In this document: one piece after another, positions 26,790 to 38,497 of the stretch
How positions within the stretch are numbered: the first letter of the stretch is position 1
Layout: the number at the start of each line of letters is the position of its first letter
Position numbers and translations under genes: made by a program
The notes under the pieces: generated by a model
Databases searched by the model: none
What the model saw: the letters and a program-made list of their open reading frames with translations, nothing else
Told to the model about the DNA's origin: nothing
DNA from: Druceiella hillmani
Lineage: Eukaryota > Arthropoda > Insecta > Lepidoptera > Hepialidae
NCBI GenBank assembly: GCA_039881145.1
Contig: JAYKKI010000138.1
Span: forward strand, 2,844,001-2,908,000
DNA length: 64,000 nt
Reading direction: 5' to 3'

Positions 26790-26845
26790 CTCACCATCTA
26801 AACCTTCTTGACGGCCACAACTTTCACAAATCGCCCACTCTCCAC
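26790..26845. repeat. C-rich core of repeat unit, copy 4
   Basis: CTCACCATCTAAACC then TTCTTGACGGCCACAACTTT, followed by ACTAATGAGAGAATCTAA, which matches copy 2 (GCTAATTAGAGAATCTAAAA). The upstream TTCTCATTAAGTTTTCAG matches copy 3 (TTATTAAGTTTTCAG). Confidence 0.7.
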
Positions 26846-27124
26846 TAATGAGAGAATCTAATATAACATACTTAGAAACACAACTGGGTACTTGCGACTT
26901 GAAACAAAGCTTGCGGTTATAATGTTAAAATGTATATATATAAGTGGGAATTTGAATATTTGGCCTTATATATATTGCTAATGTACTACTTTGGAGACGG
27001 TCGTTTACGATATCAAATGTTTTAACCATTCCTTTTTATTTTTTGATTATATTTGGCGTTAATTTTGTAGAAATTCATTGTTCACAATTAAATGAATCTA
27101 CTTGATGCAGTTTTATTTCTACTT

Positions 27125-27275
27125 TCTATAAGTTTTTTACCACGAACTAGGTTTCGTTGTATTACAACATCTTCAGGTGGGCTATTAGCAAATAATGCTG
27201 AGGTGGCTATTAGCAATCTTTGCTAATAGCCCACCTGAAGATGTAATACAAAGAAACCTTTTTATTTCGATTATT
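27125..27275 (-). mobile_element. Penelope-like element relic with hammerhead-like core
   Basis: An inverted repeat joins 27149-27192 and 27219-27259. The arms match almost perfectly apart from a 3-base indel and one change. Read on the minus strand, the left arm contains CTGAAGA, then a 5-bp hairpin (GTTGT-AAT-ACAAC), then GAAACC, eight bases, and GGTA. That is the order of the hammerhead core (CUGANGA, helix II, GAA, short helix III ACC/GGU, cleavage A). Hammerhead motifs with short helix III are an established feature of Penelope-like retroelements. The right arm has the same core with losses in helix II. No reverse-transcriptase or GIY-YIG coding sequence is present nearby. Confidence 0.5.
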
Positions 27276-27279
27276 TCTA

Positions 27280-28080
27280 AGTGTTTGTGCTATTTTTTTC
27301 ATCCTGACGATACTGTTGAAAATGTTCACACAAAATGTATTCTCCCAACTTCTCTGAAAGTTGTGAAAAAAACTACGCACTAGAAGTTTACTTAAAGTAT
27401 ACCGTAAGACTATAGCAATAATACTAAATTTCATATTTATTGAGAAATTTGCGATATTTTTAATTATATGAACGATGTATTACGGGCCACAAGTTTACAT
27501 GGTGAAAATAAAATTGATGTTAATATAATAGAAATTTAATAGAAATACGACGTATTTTTACATATCTATATATACCAAAGTATGTACAGAGCACTTGTGT
27601 TGCGAATTCTATTCACAATTTTATTTTTTAAGTCCATTTATATTAAAAAACGAATCAGAATTTAAAAAATTATTTAATACGCAGACGGGAATGTAAAAAC
27701 ACTTTCATTTTGTCGGTCTTAATTATGTCTTCTTCAATATGCCAACATTGGTAGATGTCTCCAAACGAGATGTAATACAATTTTATAGCCCCTAGATCTC
27801 CTTTATACACATATGAATCTAATTCTTTCGTCATCTCTAGGGGTTTTCCGATTTATAATGACGTGATTTAGTCGCGAGCATTGACAAAAAACGCAAAGGC
27901 CCCACCGGAATAAGAGCAAGAAGTGAACTCTTGTTTGTTCAGATCCTTCATTCACGTTACCACTTTTATGGATGCGTTTTTTTTTTATTTTTCGTCATTA
28001 TATTTCGGTCGATGAACTCTGGACAAGCGACCGACAGTGGATACACACGGTACAGTCGATTCGTGAGGCTAGATGGGTCG
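27280..28080. other. noncoding stretch
   Basis: No gene supported. From about 27850 the composition becomes more balanced (for example GCAAAGGCCCCACCGG at about 27893), leading into the TATA-box region at 28112. Confidence 0.45.
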
Positions 28081-28111
28081 TGAGCTGAGGTGTTTGAAAA
28101 ATAATGTTGAG

Positions 28112-28145
28112 TATAAAAGTGGCCTCAATATTCACATTCAATATT
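28112..28145 (+). promoter_or_regulatory. possible TATA-type promoter
   Basis: TATAAAAG at 28112-28119 follows a GC-richer stretch (28010-28095) and precedes weak initiator-like TTCACATTCAATATT about 25 bases on. It is weaker than the site at 5727 because no TCAGT initiator is present at the right place. No downstream open frame supports a gene. Confidence 0.2.
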
Positions 28146-28234
28146 ATTTACTTCTTTGCAACATCGATAAGTGTATCAAAGAGTTTCACTGAACGCATAT
28201 TTCTTTGATTGACATTTTCCATTGTTTTAAGCTC

Positions 28235-28345
28235 TAGTTAGGTTTTCAGGGTCCCATACCTAAACTTTGAATACTCATAATGTCACCAAGTCCATTAGTC
28301 CGTCCATTTAACTGCCACAACTTTTAAACAAATAGTTTCTAAAAT
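28235..28345 (+). repeat. degraded dispersed repeat, 'AGGGTTCC...GTCCGTC' type
   Basis: GTTTTCAGGGTCCCATACC followed about 50 bases on by AGTCCATTAGTCCGTCCATT. This order (AGGGTTCCGTACC, then repeated GTCTGTCCGTC) is typical of a dispersed repeat widespread in insect genomes. It is badly eroded. Confidence 0.3.
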
Positions 28346-28739
28346 GTTAGGTTTAAGTGACATGTCAAATATACATCTTGATTATCTTTAACCCTATTAA
28401 AAGAATTCGTCGTACTGTGAATTAGCTTCATGCTTCGGTTGACATTTTCGATTCCCCAATACTATTGCTTAAATTGATTAATATTAGTTGTTGATAATTA
28501 GAGAGTTGATTAATATTAAATATTTCAATTTTTCATCAACTCAATGTTCAACTATTTCATTTACTGCATTTTGTTGCTACTCGCTGATTTATTCAAGTCA
28601 TTAGATTTTTTAATTGCCTGAATTTGAGCTGATATTTGCTCATAATTATTGACGCTATCCAATTTGATTTGGTCACTACCAACAGTCCTCTCTCAGATTA
28701 CTATTTTGATATAGACGTCTCCAAAGCATAGGAGGTTAT

Positions 28740-28990
28740 GTCTATAATCACCACGCTATGCAAACGGTTTAGTGATTGCAGTGCATAGCTTCTCGCAGTA
28801 GTCTTGGGCTGCAGCCCGTCACTGGTTTGTAGCATTTTAACTACGCGAATTTTAAACACCACTTCAATCCCGATCGACGAGGGGTCGAGAAATGAATAGG
28901 GTTATAGCCGTAAGCTACTCGGTCAAAAGCTGAAAACCTTATGACCAACCCAACAATCCAAGGCAAATCCCAGACGATTTAATTAATTTA
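28740..28990. other. GC-richer block, unidentified
   Basis: A compositionally balanced block (GGGCTGCAGCCC palindrome at about 28807, GATCGACGAGGGGTCGAG at about 28872) with stops in all frames. Possibly the 3' untranslated part of a decayed retrotransposon. I cannot identify it. Confidence 0.25.
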
Positions 28991-30008
28991 ATGTCAATTA
29001 GTTTGTTTTAAACTTAACATTATTTCTCTTTATTCATTTGGTTTAATTTGATTAATTTTTTTTAATATTTTGTGCAATTAATTACCTTCGTTTAGTTTAT
29101 ATATGTTTAATTACTTTCCATTTATTATTTTAGTTAAATTTTATTTAATTTTGGGTTAATCATAAAGTACTAATACTTGTGTTGGGCGCACTAATATTTG
29201 TTTCTGTTATTTAAAATGCTATACTTAAACTGTCTGATGACAATGAAATTTAATAATGAGAGTATTATTCACGCACTAAATATGTTAAAAGAAAAATAAA
29301 CATAAATGGAAATAAAAATCAAGCCGCAAAATTAAAAAAAAATAATTTAAATTTCTGTTTGGGAAATATTATCTTTTCCAGTTATTTATAATGTGTGTGT
29401 TTCTCTCTTTCTATAGTTTTTGAATAGATATAAAAAATATTCTGCAAAAAATCTTGTTGACTGAATAAAATAATTCAAAATATTTCTGGTAGATTGCCTT
29501 TAATATCTTTGTTCTCTTGAAAGATTACAGAATTTTTCGTTGGCGTGCTCTAATTTATGCTTAACTCCTTTTTTCGTAATTTAGAAAGCCAATGTTTCTA
29601 AAAGGAAGGTTTTCTTTTGTATTCTGTCTCTCTGTCTATCCATTTATCTGTCTTCTGGAGTCTTCTGAAATAATTAAGACAGAGACGTTAAATTCGCTTA
29701 TAATATGCAGTTACTTGGCCCGAAAGTAAAGAGAATAATAGAAATTGAAAAACAAGGATTTTGTGAACTATTAAATTTTACCTTTTTGATCCACAATGTT
29801 ACTTGATCTGTTCCAAAAAGGTATTATGTAGGAAGCTGCATTTAGCTCTGCACTTAAATAATAAATAGTAAAAAGAGTAAAACAGTTAACATGTTTTATA
29901 TATTAAAACCAAAGGATTTTTAAGAAAGTCACAAAATTTTTACGTACATGAAAAATCCACTAGGCTAATTTATTTACACTGTGAAAACAAAAGTAATATT
30001 TGTTAATA
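28991..30008. other. AT-rich noncoding stretch
   Basis: No gene or notable repeat seen. Confidence 0.5.
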
Positions 30009-30012
<4 letters not shown>

Positions 30013-30063
<51 letters not shown>

Positions 30064-30066
30064 AGT

Positions 30067-30132
<66 letters not shown>
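30013..30132. repeat. (TA)n-(AC)n-(AT)n compound microsatellite
   Basis: TA repeats 30013-30060, then ACACACACAC at about 30066-30079, then AT repeats to 30132. An apparent 61-codon frame here is only the repeat read as Tyr-Ile. Confidence 0.95.
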
Positions 30133-30135
<3 letters not shown>

Positions 30136-30256
30136 AATTTCCTATATGCTAAGCTTAGGAAAATGATTCTCAAGTAGGATTACCATCAACATTATTTCCT
30201 TAGTCTTGACACTGGAATCATCTAATCCACAAAGCGTTGTCAAGTAAAATGCTGTG

Positions 30257-30292
30257 ATACATAAACCTACATCAATACATAAACCTACATCT
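30257..30292. repeat. 18-bp tandem duplication
   Basis: ATACATAAACCTACATCA is followed directly by the same 18 bases with one change at the last position. Confidence 0.95.
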
Positions 30293-30545
30293 ATTCAATT
30301 TGCACTCCTTTATTGAAAATATATAACCAATTTTCTGAAATGTTAGGCATAAAAATAAATTGCTCCCTGATAGTACGTGGGCATACATAGATTACGTGTA
30401 CATAATTTACGTTTAAAATACACGTAAAATACGCTCCTCTCACTCATCTTGCACGAATGAAGTAACCCACTTAAGTGATCATTGAAGTCTTTTAATTGGA
30501 ACTCTACATTTCTAACGAGTATATTTTGCAAGGTTATTCGTAATA

Positions 30546-30758
<213 letters not shown>

Positions 30759-30759
30759 G

Positions 30760-32315
30760 TACTTATATGTACTCTATCATTCATCTTTGTCAATTCACAT
30801 ATACAATGTACGTAAATAAGAAAAAAGTTTAACTCGTTATAATATCGTCTTAACCTAACAGAAGTGTAGGCTTCCTTTAGACAGATCTCTCTTTTCGCTT
30901 TTCATCCCCTACCCTAAAGTACTTCATATTAGGTATATACTTGTTATAACCACTTTAAAAGTGGTCCCCGCGTGTTGAGTTGATTTATTTCAACTTCATT
31001 TCATTCATTGGTAACTTAATTCACCGACAGTTGGTGAATTGTGTTGTGAATGGATTGTGATAAATTCCAATTCATAGCGTGTGGTTGTTTATATGCGTTA
31101 TCTTCTTTTATGAAAATATCTATCAGAACGCTTCTACGTCATGACAAAAAAATTTAGTAACACGGCTGTCGTAAGCAAAAGCCTGGCACAAGTCTTCATA
31201 AGTACATGTAAATCATATTTCATATTAATTTTCTATTATGTTCATTTTTGATTTCTTTGGAATTGACCGGAAGAAAAGCGTGAAATAATAATAGCGTGGT
31301 GGTAATAGTAAGTTGGTCTTGTCAAACTTGCTGATGGACGTTCTCGTGTTGAGAACGAATTTTTTTTCTTACCCAACTCAACGTTACGGCCACCCTTCTG
31401 TTATGATTTGAGGGTTCCTGATAAAAAAAATTTTGAAACTCGATTTTTTCAATTGATGACTTGAATAATATACACCCGTATTATAATTTTCAAAATGTTC
31501 ATGTAGAATCTCTAGTACACATTTCTGAATTTCTTTTTTTTTTTGTAATTTCTTAAGTTGTCAAGATTCTTTAAAAATGAAAATATCTCTTTATATATTA
31601 TTTTTCAAACTTTAACTATTTAGGAGAAAGGAGGCGACACAGGCAGTCAAAGAGCTAAATATGTTAAAACTAGTTCTTTTTTATTGAACACTGTGTAAAA
31701 GCGTGGAGAATATAGATAAAGTAATATATTTTTCTATTACAAACAAACAGAAAAATGTCACATGTGGACAGAGAACGTCAACAAGGAGTTTTCAATTTAT
31801 TCGTAACTTCTACACGTTTGTATGTGTGTACAGATTATTGTAATAAATTTTAAATCGATTTTGATTTGTCTTACAATATTTTATTGATAATTTTGGTTTA
31901 CTAAAACACATATGATAGAGTACTTATAGAAACGAATAAAACCACAGTTTTAATAATCATGAAACTGTATTATCATAAAAATGTTTATATTAGATAACTA
32001 TATAAAAATAAATTTATAGAAAGCCTTTTTATTGAGTAAAAAACGACTTGCAAAAAAAGAAAATGAACTTCGATCACTTCTTTTGGGGAGGAAAATTACG
32101 TTAATATAGAAGTTCGTTTTCCATTAAATATTTATTCACTGTTTAATATGATGAGAGATGCATCTTTCATTATAAAGTCAACAATGGTTTAAATCCTGCT
32201 GCACATTTCTAATTCAATTACTTTTCTTTATTGTTAAACCTATCAAAAGCCAAAACTTACTTGGATAAAAAAATTAAATAAATCATAGCCTTGAAGCCAA
32301 TATCTGTCTAATTTT
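30760..32315. other. AT-rich noncoding stretch with small inverted repeats
   Basis: No gene supported. Short inverted repeats: ACCACTTT/AAAGTGGT at 30949-30965, AATTCACC/GGTGAATT at 31018-31040 and CGTTCTC/GAGAACG at 31339-31357. Confidence 0.5.
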
Positions 32316-32354
32316 CCTAAAAGTCATATCGCTTGTTACAGATGTTAGTATGTG

Positions 32355-32710
32355 ACAACCTTTTAGAGTTCGGTACCTCGAAAAAAAAACTCGTAGAATC
32401 ACTAACGCATCCGTCCGTCTGTTCGCTTGTCATAGCTGTTTTTCGCGAAAACCATCTTAAAATTTGACAATAACTATTTTTCAGGATTTTAATTGAGATA
32501 AATACAGAGATTTTGTTAAAAATGTGCAGGTAGAATATATATCCCTCCTCTATTTGCGAAACGGCCAAATCAAAAATTATGAAAAAAATTCAATAAAATT
32601 TACTTAATATTTACCTAAATTTTACCAGAAAATTACAGCGATGAATGGGAATTGTATAATTTTTCAAAAACTCACGATAATTTACGTCTCTGAAAGATAA
32701 ACTAATTTAT
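32355..32710 (+). mobile_element. dispersed repeat fragment, 'GAGTTCGGTACC' type
   Basis: TTTAGAGTTCGGTACCTCGA followed by CGTAGAATCACTAACGCATC and CGTCCGTCTGTTCG has the layout of a repeat family dispersed in insects (consensus I recall: GGTTCCGTACCTC, then ATCAC, then repeated GTCTGTCCGTC). The downstream half (TGTGCAGGTAGAATATATAT at about 32524; CTCACGATAATTTACGTCTC at about 32671) also matches 14950-15115 (TATGCAGGTAAATTATATAC; TTCACGATAATTTATGTTTC), so a second copy lacking the start is present there. Noncoding. Confidence 0.5.
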
Positions 32711-32719
32711 ATGTTGATA

Positions 32720-33370
32720 TGGTGAAATACAATATTATTATTTGCAAATAGATTGATGGCAATACTAGATATCCGTAAAGGTATATATGTACCTAAATGT
32801 GTACGACATCCTCGCAGTGAGAGTTCTACTCGAACTTGACAGGTTTATTTTTGTTACTAACTTTAATTAGCTTGTCTTAACCAATACCCGATGCTGATGT
32901 TCCTCACTTATGGTGGTTTGAGCTTCTGTAAAAATCGCCTGTGTAGCAAAAAACCTGTGCCCTTCGCTATTTAACTTTCAGTGTAGATTTTATATGTAAA
33001 TAAAGACATTAAGAATTCCATTAACAATGAAAGTCTATATTATTTGAACAAAAAAACGTAGGTCAAATGTATTGTAATTATTATAATTAATGGAACAAGT
33101 GAGGTCTACAATGCTACCAAATAAACAAAAAAAATATTCTCAAAGACTTACAGCGTAGTATTTCAGAGAAACTCGGTACTTTGATTCAATACAATATATA
33201 AACTAATGTTTACGCATTTTCATCACAGACCGGCCAATTTTAGATACAGAGGAGCCAGGTAAGAAAGAGGCCGCTTTATTTTTGTTTTGTACTTTGTTTT
33301 GTAATTGTTTAATTTGTCATAATAAATTAGTTGACACCGCTTTTAGAAATTTAACTTTCGTGCAGATTTT
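32720..33370. other. noncoding stretch
   Basis: No gene supported. A 30-bp micro-exon-like segment (33229-33258) between CATCACAG and GTAAGA is noted in the findings. Confidence 0.45.
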
Positions 33371-33377
33371 GTGCATA

Positions 33378-33378
<1 letters not shown>

Positions 33379-33435
<57 letters not shown>
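33379..33435. repeat. (TA)n microsatellite
   Basis: Uninterrupted TA dinucleotides over about 57 bp. Confidence 0.95.
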
Positions 33436-33438
<3 letters not shown>

Positions 33439-33439
33439 A

Positions 33440-34735
33440 TGCCAGGTTTTCCAAGACTTGATCATGTTCACCATTTTGATCATTGAATTGATGTCGTAAC
33501 TATATATAGACAAGCTTGTAATAGATATGTATGATTTATAGGCAAAACTGAATTAATATGCGTTAGCTTATTTATATCCGTCATTAATACCCGTTAACGT
33601 AAAAAATGGCGTAAGAGATGAATACACAAAATTTCTCTTTAATAACATTGATAGGATTAATTATATAGTCGGCCTTATTTAGAATAGATTTCAATATTTT
33701 AAAATTACTAATAAGGCTAAGTAGACGGCTTGATTTTTTTTTCATCGAATCACACATTGAGCTTAGGAAATAATAGATAACATCTTAATATAAGCCGAAT
33801 AAAATTTTATGGATCCAGTTTCTTGAATAAACCTGAGGTACATCTATGGTATTGACTATGTTTATACTTGGCTTTCATAATATTAATATATTATGTGTGA
33901 TATATTGTACGAAAAGCCCCAATAAAAAATTTAAAATAATCTGTTAATTTGCTTTAAATTTCAAATTCATGAATCTATTTATTCAATATCAAAATACTTT
34001 GACATTTAAACTTTTAGTTAAGTTCGCACAATATACATATTTACACATACAGAATGTATATAAAAAACTACATATTTTTACATAATTTACATATTTTTGT
34101 TTACCTTTCATATCATTGAAAGAGTAAAATATCTTACTACGTTTAGATCAAATGTAAGGCCTAAACTCACATTTGCGCGAAACATACCTTTGAGGCCCTT
34201 TATATTTACAAATTCTTTTTTTATTTTTCAAATACAAAAGACAGCATGTTTATCTTTTTATGTGCAAAAAATAATTGTAATCTATTAATAATTTTACAGC
34301 CGTCATGAAAATTAATTTGTAATTGTTTACGCTATACTTTAATATATGTCTTTCAAGTTGTTATAATCTCTATTTATTTTTATAGAAGAAACCTTCTGTT
34401 AAAGATATTTTTTTCTTTGTAATCCCTCCGGTTGCAAATCACTGACTCGAGGTGTTTTCGATGTAAATAAACATGGATGATAACGATATGAAAGACTTCG
34501 CACTAAAATTGAGAAGAGTAATTTTAGTGAGAATGACGATGATAAGATTGATGTCATCTAAAGAGTAAAGAAAGGTGAATTTTTATTATTCTCTAAAAGA
34601 CCTGTTTTTTAATCCGATCTATTTTTTCAAAAAAGTTATGAAATCTCTTTACCACTTTTTATCATGAAACATATAGGTAGATGACAACTGAAAAAAATTA
34701 TCGCTGCTTTCATTATCACGGAAGTGTATCCGTCA
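33440..34735. other. AT-rich noncoding stretch
   Basis: No gene, hairpin or convincing repeat found. Confidence 0.5.
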
Positions 34736-34737
34736 AA

Positions 34738-34897
<160 letters not shown>

Positions 34898-36005
34898 GAG
34901 CTGTGTAGTTAGAATAACGGTTGGTGGTTATTCAGAATGAAACTTTGGCTTCTCGTTTTGTTTTCTTGTATATAACGTGATTAGTTCTTTTATTTTTTAG
35001 ATTATGCAGATAAGTGACAAGGGTGGATAATGACTTTTTATAGCTAAATTAGAAAAAAAACTCACTGGCGTCGACACAAAAGTAACCTTGTGGTTATTAC
35101 TACCATCTAGATTTTATCTATATCGGCTTGTTTATTATTAAGCAATAACAAGAGAAAATGTTGTATATTCCATACAATAACAAAGGCAGAAAAAGCAAAA
35201 TAAAGCACAGTAAACTTGTCTGTAACGTAAAAACTTAAATATAATCTATAAAAATGGCGCGTGAATATGACAAACGCAATAATTACAACATTTGAGTTTC
35301 AGGTACATTTAAAAAAAAAATGATCTAGTTATAAAAAAACGGAATAATAGAATGTAATTATCCACATTTTTACATTTTAGGTTTATTTAACAAAGGTCTA
35401 AAACTCCATTCCATAGCACACGTTTGTGATGTTTTGCCGTAAGCAAAAGGTTAAACTGTAGAGAATGACTCAGTAAAATACGTGGTAAAACTATAAATAA
35501 GCAACCAACATTTTACGGCAAATAAATTAAAGTTCGTATTTTAACAACAAAACAAATTCATGAAAAAATAATTGATAATGATTTGAATGTGAATAAAATA
35601 TATTTATTAAAAAAACGAAGAACGTACGAGTTTCATGGACCCTTAGGTATTTGGGAGCATAGTATTTGGGAGTATATTTATTTAAGCATATTTATCTATA
35701 AATGAAGTGCATAAATTAATTTTTTTTTAATTTTTTCCGCCCTCTTGTTCCAATTATATTCCTTTCTAACATTTCCATAATTATTCAATTTAGACACCTC
35801 AAACAAAAAATCACCATTATCAACTCTCCCGCTGCACTTGCATATTCAAAACAATATATAAATATTCAACATCTCTCTCGAAACTGGTTTAACACGACCC
35901 TTATAAAATTTTTAAAAATCGAATATTTGACAACGCCGATAAAGATGATATAATGTAGGACCCTATTGGATGAAACATAGATAAATACCAACATCTATAG
36001 GTCGG

Positions 36006-36044
36006 TTTTCACCTCAGCGATCTCGCTTTCATATTTCTTGATAA
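36006..36044. repeat. conserved island 1 of the segmental duplication (E1)
   Basis: The 39-bp island starting TTTTCACCTCAGCGATCTCG is matched at 44102-44140 with only three or four changes, although flanking sequence has diverged heavily. Confidence 0.7.
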
Positions 36045-36172
36045 TGCCGATGGGTGCATGCAGGCTATATCTCCTTCGTGGAGAGTATAGCTATGAAACT
36101 GTGTTATGTAAATTTGCCTTTAGCAAAGTACTTCCATATGTTATGTGTATGTGCATTAGACTATAAGGGAAA

Positions 36173-36370
36173 GTGAAGTCGAGTGTCAAGACAATAAACG
36201 AAAAGGTATTTTTCCTGGGTGGACAGTTCGCCGATGGGTTGACAGAATCAAAGAGGTTTTACGCCGAAGCGCTTGTATCTATTTACACTGTTATGAAGTA
36301 CATTTCAAGACGAGCGAAGGAAATTTGTGGGGAGGAGAGCAGGTGTGTTCAAGTAGATTTTTCTTATTAA
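36173..36370 (+). other. 65-codon open frame over conserved island 2, probably noncoding
   Basis: Covers the 54-bp island 36245-36298, which is 50/54 identical to 44315-44368. In E1 the frame is open for 65 codons but starts at GTG, not ATG. In E2 the same frame is shifted by a 2-base length difference and a stop just upstream of the island. Over the island region three of seven differing codons are synonymous, which is not a coding signature. I therefore treat the island as noncoding conservation. Confidence 0.35.
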
Positions 36371-36560
36371 CTCTTCGTTGCGGCACTGTATTAGTGTATA
36401 GCTTACAAAATGAAAAAGATTAGACTTAAAACAACAAGTTAATATCAGAGAATCACGGATAAAAGACAATGTTAGAAAATAATATGTAACAATTTAAAGG
36501 TAGAAAACATATTCAATGAAATATTACTAAAATTAACGCTTAAAAATCTGACTTCCAAAG

Positions 36561-36610
36561 AGAAGGCATCTTTTCTGTCACAGTTTGTGGTGACAGAAAA
36601 GACGCCTTCC
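36561..36610. repeat. hairpin, 21-bp arms, 8-bp loop
   Basis: AGAAGGCATCTTTTCTGTCAC (21 bp, 36561-36581) pairs with 36590-36610 with two mismatches. Present in E1 only, so it arose after the segmental duplication. Confidence 0.85.
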
Positions 36611-37096
36611 ATAGATATATTTAAAGAAAACGAAGGTGGGAGAGACAGTGCTACTCGCTGCATGTTGCATTTTGTCTCTCTTTTATTCCATCTCGCTCAC
36701 TCATATGGGGAACAAAACGTGCTGTCCAGCCAATGAGGAGCGTTTCATCACTGCTTTCTTTCGTGGCATTTTCTTAATTAAACCCCATTTCATAAGTCCG
36801 TTAAAAAGTTTCGCTTCAATAATTTTCTAATAATAATATTGGGTATTAGCATCAGAAATGGCTAAGTGGTTCGAAATGCCCAGAATAATGTGAAAGAAAA
36901 GAAGTCTGTACCCTACAGTACAGTACTACCCCCAATAGGTACCCGTGGGCTATTGCCGTGATGTGTTACCACATACTTATGTTCACACTATTTCCTGTTT
37001 TAGGGCGATATTTTGATTCAGCAACAAAATATTCTATTCTGGGGTAAAGTAATATTCTATACTCGTCTTCATAACACAAAACACAATACCATACAT

Positions 37097-37101
<5 letters not shown>

Positions 37102-37173
<72 letters not shown>

Positions 37174-37212
37174 CATACATGTATATATTTATATATATAT
37201 ATATACATACAA

Positions 37213-37280
<68 letters not shown>

Positions 37281-37293
37281 GTGTGTGTGTGTA
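37102..37293. repeat. (CA)n(TA)n compound microsatellite with terminal (GT)n
   Basis: CA repeats from about 37102 to 37130, then TA repeats with CATACATACATG interruptions, closed by GTGTGTGTGTGTG at 37280-37292. The CA block at the left and GT block at the right make the array nearly palindromic. Confidence 0.95.
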
Positions 37294-37694
37294 GTCAAAA
37301 CGGGATGTACGTGCTCGGTGCTACACACGTTCGCGTGAAATAGCCCACATGAATAGTTATTTGGTATTCGTAATCTATTTACGTATTTTCGATTTTTGTT
37401 GTAGGAGTGTATAGATAAGTTATTTATTACTGTATCGATATTATATTATAATAATTATTAATTAAAAATTTAAATTTCTACACTATGCTTAAGAAACTTC
37501 TCTTCTGTCGGTAGATCCACGACACCTCTCGTCTTTTCATGCTAACTTTAAGCCATTATTTTCTTTAGCCGATGATTTTGCATACACATTATACATACAT
37601 ATACACATATACGTATGCCTTACATACATATACATATTTTTATTTGCATGTATTTATTAAAAATATTGACATATTTTCAAGCTAACATTTTTTA

Positions 37695-38497
37695 TTCATC
37701 ATCAAAAGCACAACAGCCCTCTGCAAACCAAGGCTGACTCTCTAAACCTCCTCCACCTGATGCTGTGTGACGCGATGGTCCCCCACCGTTTGACTTCCAT
37801 TAGTTGGATGCCCTGTTCATTGTCAACTAGCCAACGTGTTGGTGGTTATCGTTTTCGTCTAGTCCCCTCAATCTTTAAAAAGTCACTTTTTTGGAAGGAA
37901 AAATATCAGCATATCTGTAATAGTGGCCAAGCCACCTAATACATCACGTATTAGGTGGCTTGGTTCTCACAATATCGGTTACACCATATTTGTCATATTT
38001 TCTGTAATTTTGTGGTTATAAAGAGTTCTCCACATGTTATTTTCTTGAATAGGTCCAAAAATTCTTCTCAAAATTGTTCTTTCTAAAATAAGTAGTTTTT
38101 TCCTGTTTTATTGAGGGTCCAGCATTCACATCTATATAGAAACATAGGCCTGATCAAAGTTTCATACATGCCTCACTTAGTCCTAATAGAAATAAACCTG
38201 GACTTGAATTGGTTTCTAAGGCCGTAAAAATTTCTGTTCGCCATGAAAATTCTGTTGTTTATTTCCAATTTCAGATCATTGCAGAGTTCCCAAATACTTA
38301 AATTTTTTGTTGTTTTAAAAGTGTAATTTCGTAACTTCAGAGGTGATAAATCAGGAGTTCTATTTGTTGATATTAAACATTTTGTTTTGTATTCATTGAT
38401 AACAAGTCCCATCTCCTTTGCCACACTCTCAAGCACTACAAAAGTATCAATAACTGAGCTTTTTGATCTAGTAGTTAAAAATATTACTTTTCTTATA
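37695..38497 (-). pseudogene. non-LTR retrotransposon reverse-transcriptase C-terminal relic
   Basis: Minus-strand translation in pieces follows the C-terminal half of an insect LINE reverse transcriptase. From 38490 down: TTRSKSSVIDTFVVLESVAK, then GLVINEYKTK (thumb-region signature), LEINNRIFMANRNFYGL, then after a frameshift ETLIRPMFLYRCECWTLNK, then ERTILRRIFGPIQENNMWR in another frame, then IRWLGH, then KRWGTIASHSIRWRRFRES and a stop at about 37700. At least three frameshifts and several stops show it is dead. The catalytic FADD box is not present; the relic starts just after it. This coding family has C-terminal RRIFGPI and RWLGH motifs. The element sits inside copy E1 and is missing from E2. 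Confidence 0.85.
37927..37963. repeat. perfect hairpin inside the LINE relic, 16-bp arms, 5-bp loop
   Basis: CCAAGCCACCTAATAC at 37927-37942 and its exact reverse complement at 37948-37963. One arm encodes the expected IRWLGH motif of the pseudogene. The other is extra, inverted DNA, so this is a local inverted duplication. Confidence 0.9.

Larger units (their letters stand above)
19430..27000. repeat. four-copy diverged tandem array of a noncoding unit
   Basis: Four regions share the same ordered words: 19540-19830, 22460-22750, 24060-24370 and 26660-26970. Each has CCAAT/CCATT-AGC-CGACCGC-type text, then GTTCTTAT(CA)AAGT(T)TT, then a C-rich core (CTCACC-TCTAACC-CCTTGAT-GCCACACCTCTCA), then GAGAATCTA/AGTCTAGAACA-like text and TTAAAATGTT with TTTGAATATT. 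Copies one and two also match further downstream (20050-20160 with 23150-23215). Spacing of the cores is about 2.9, 1.6 and 2.6 kb. Nothing in the unit looks coding. Confidence 0.65.
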
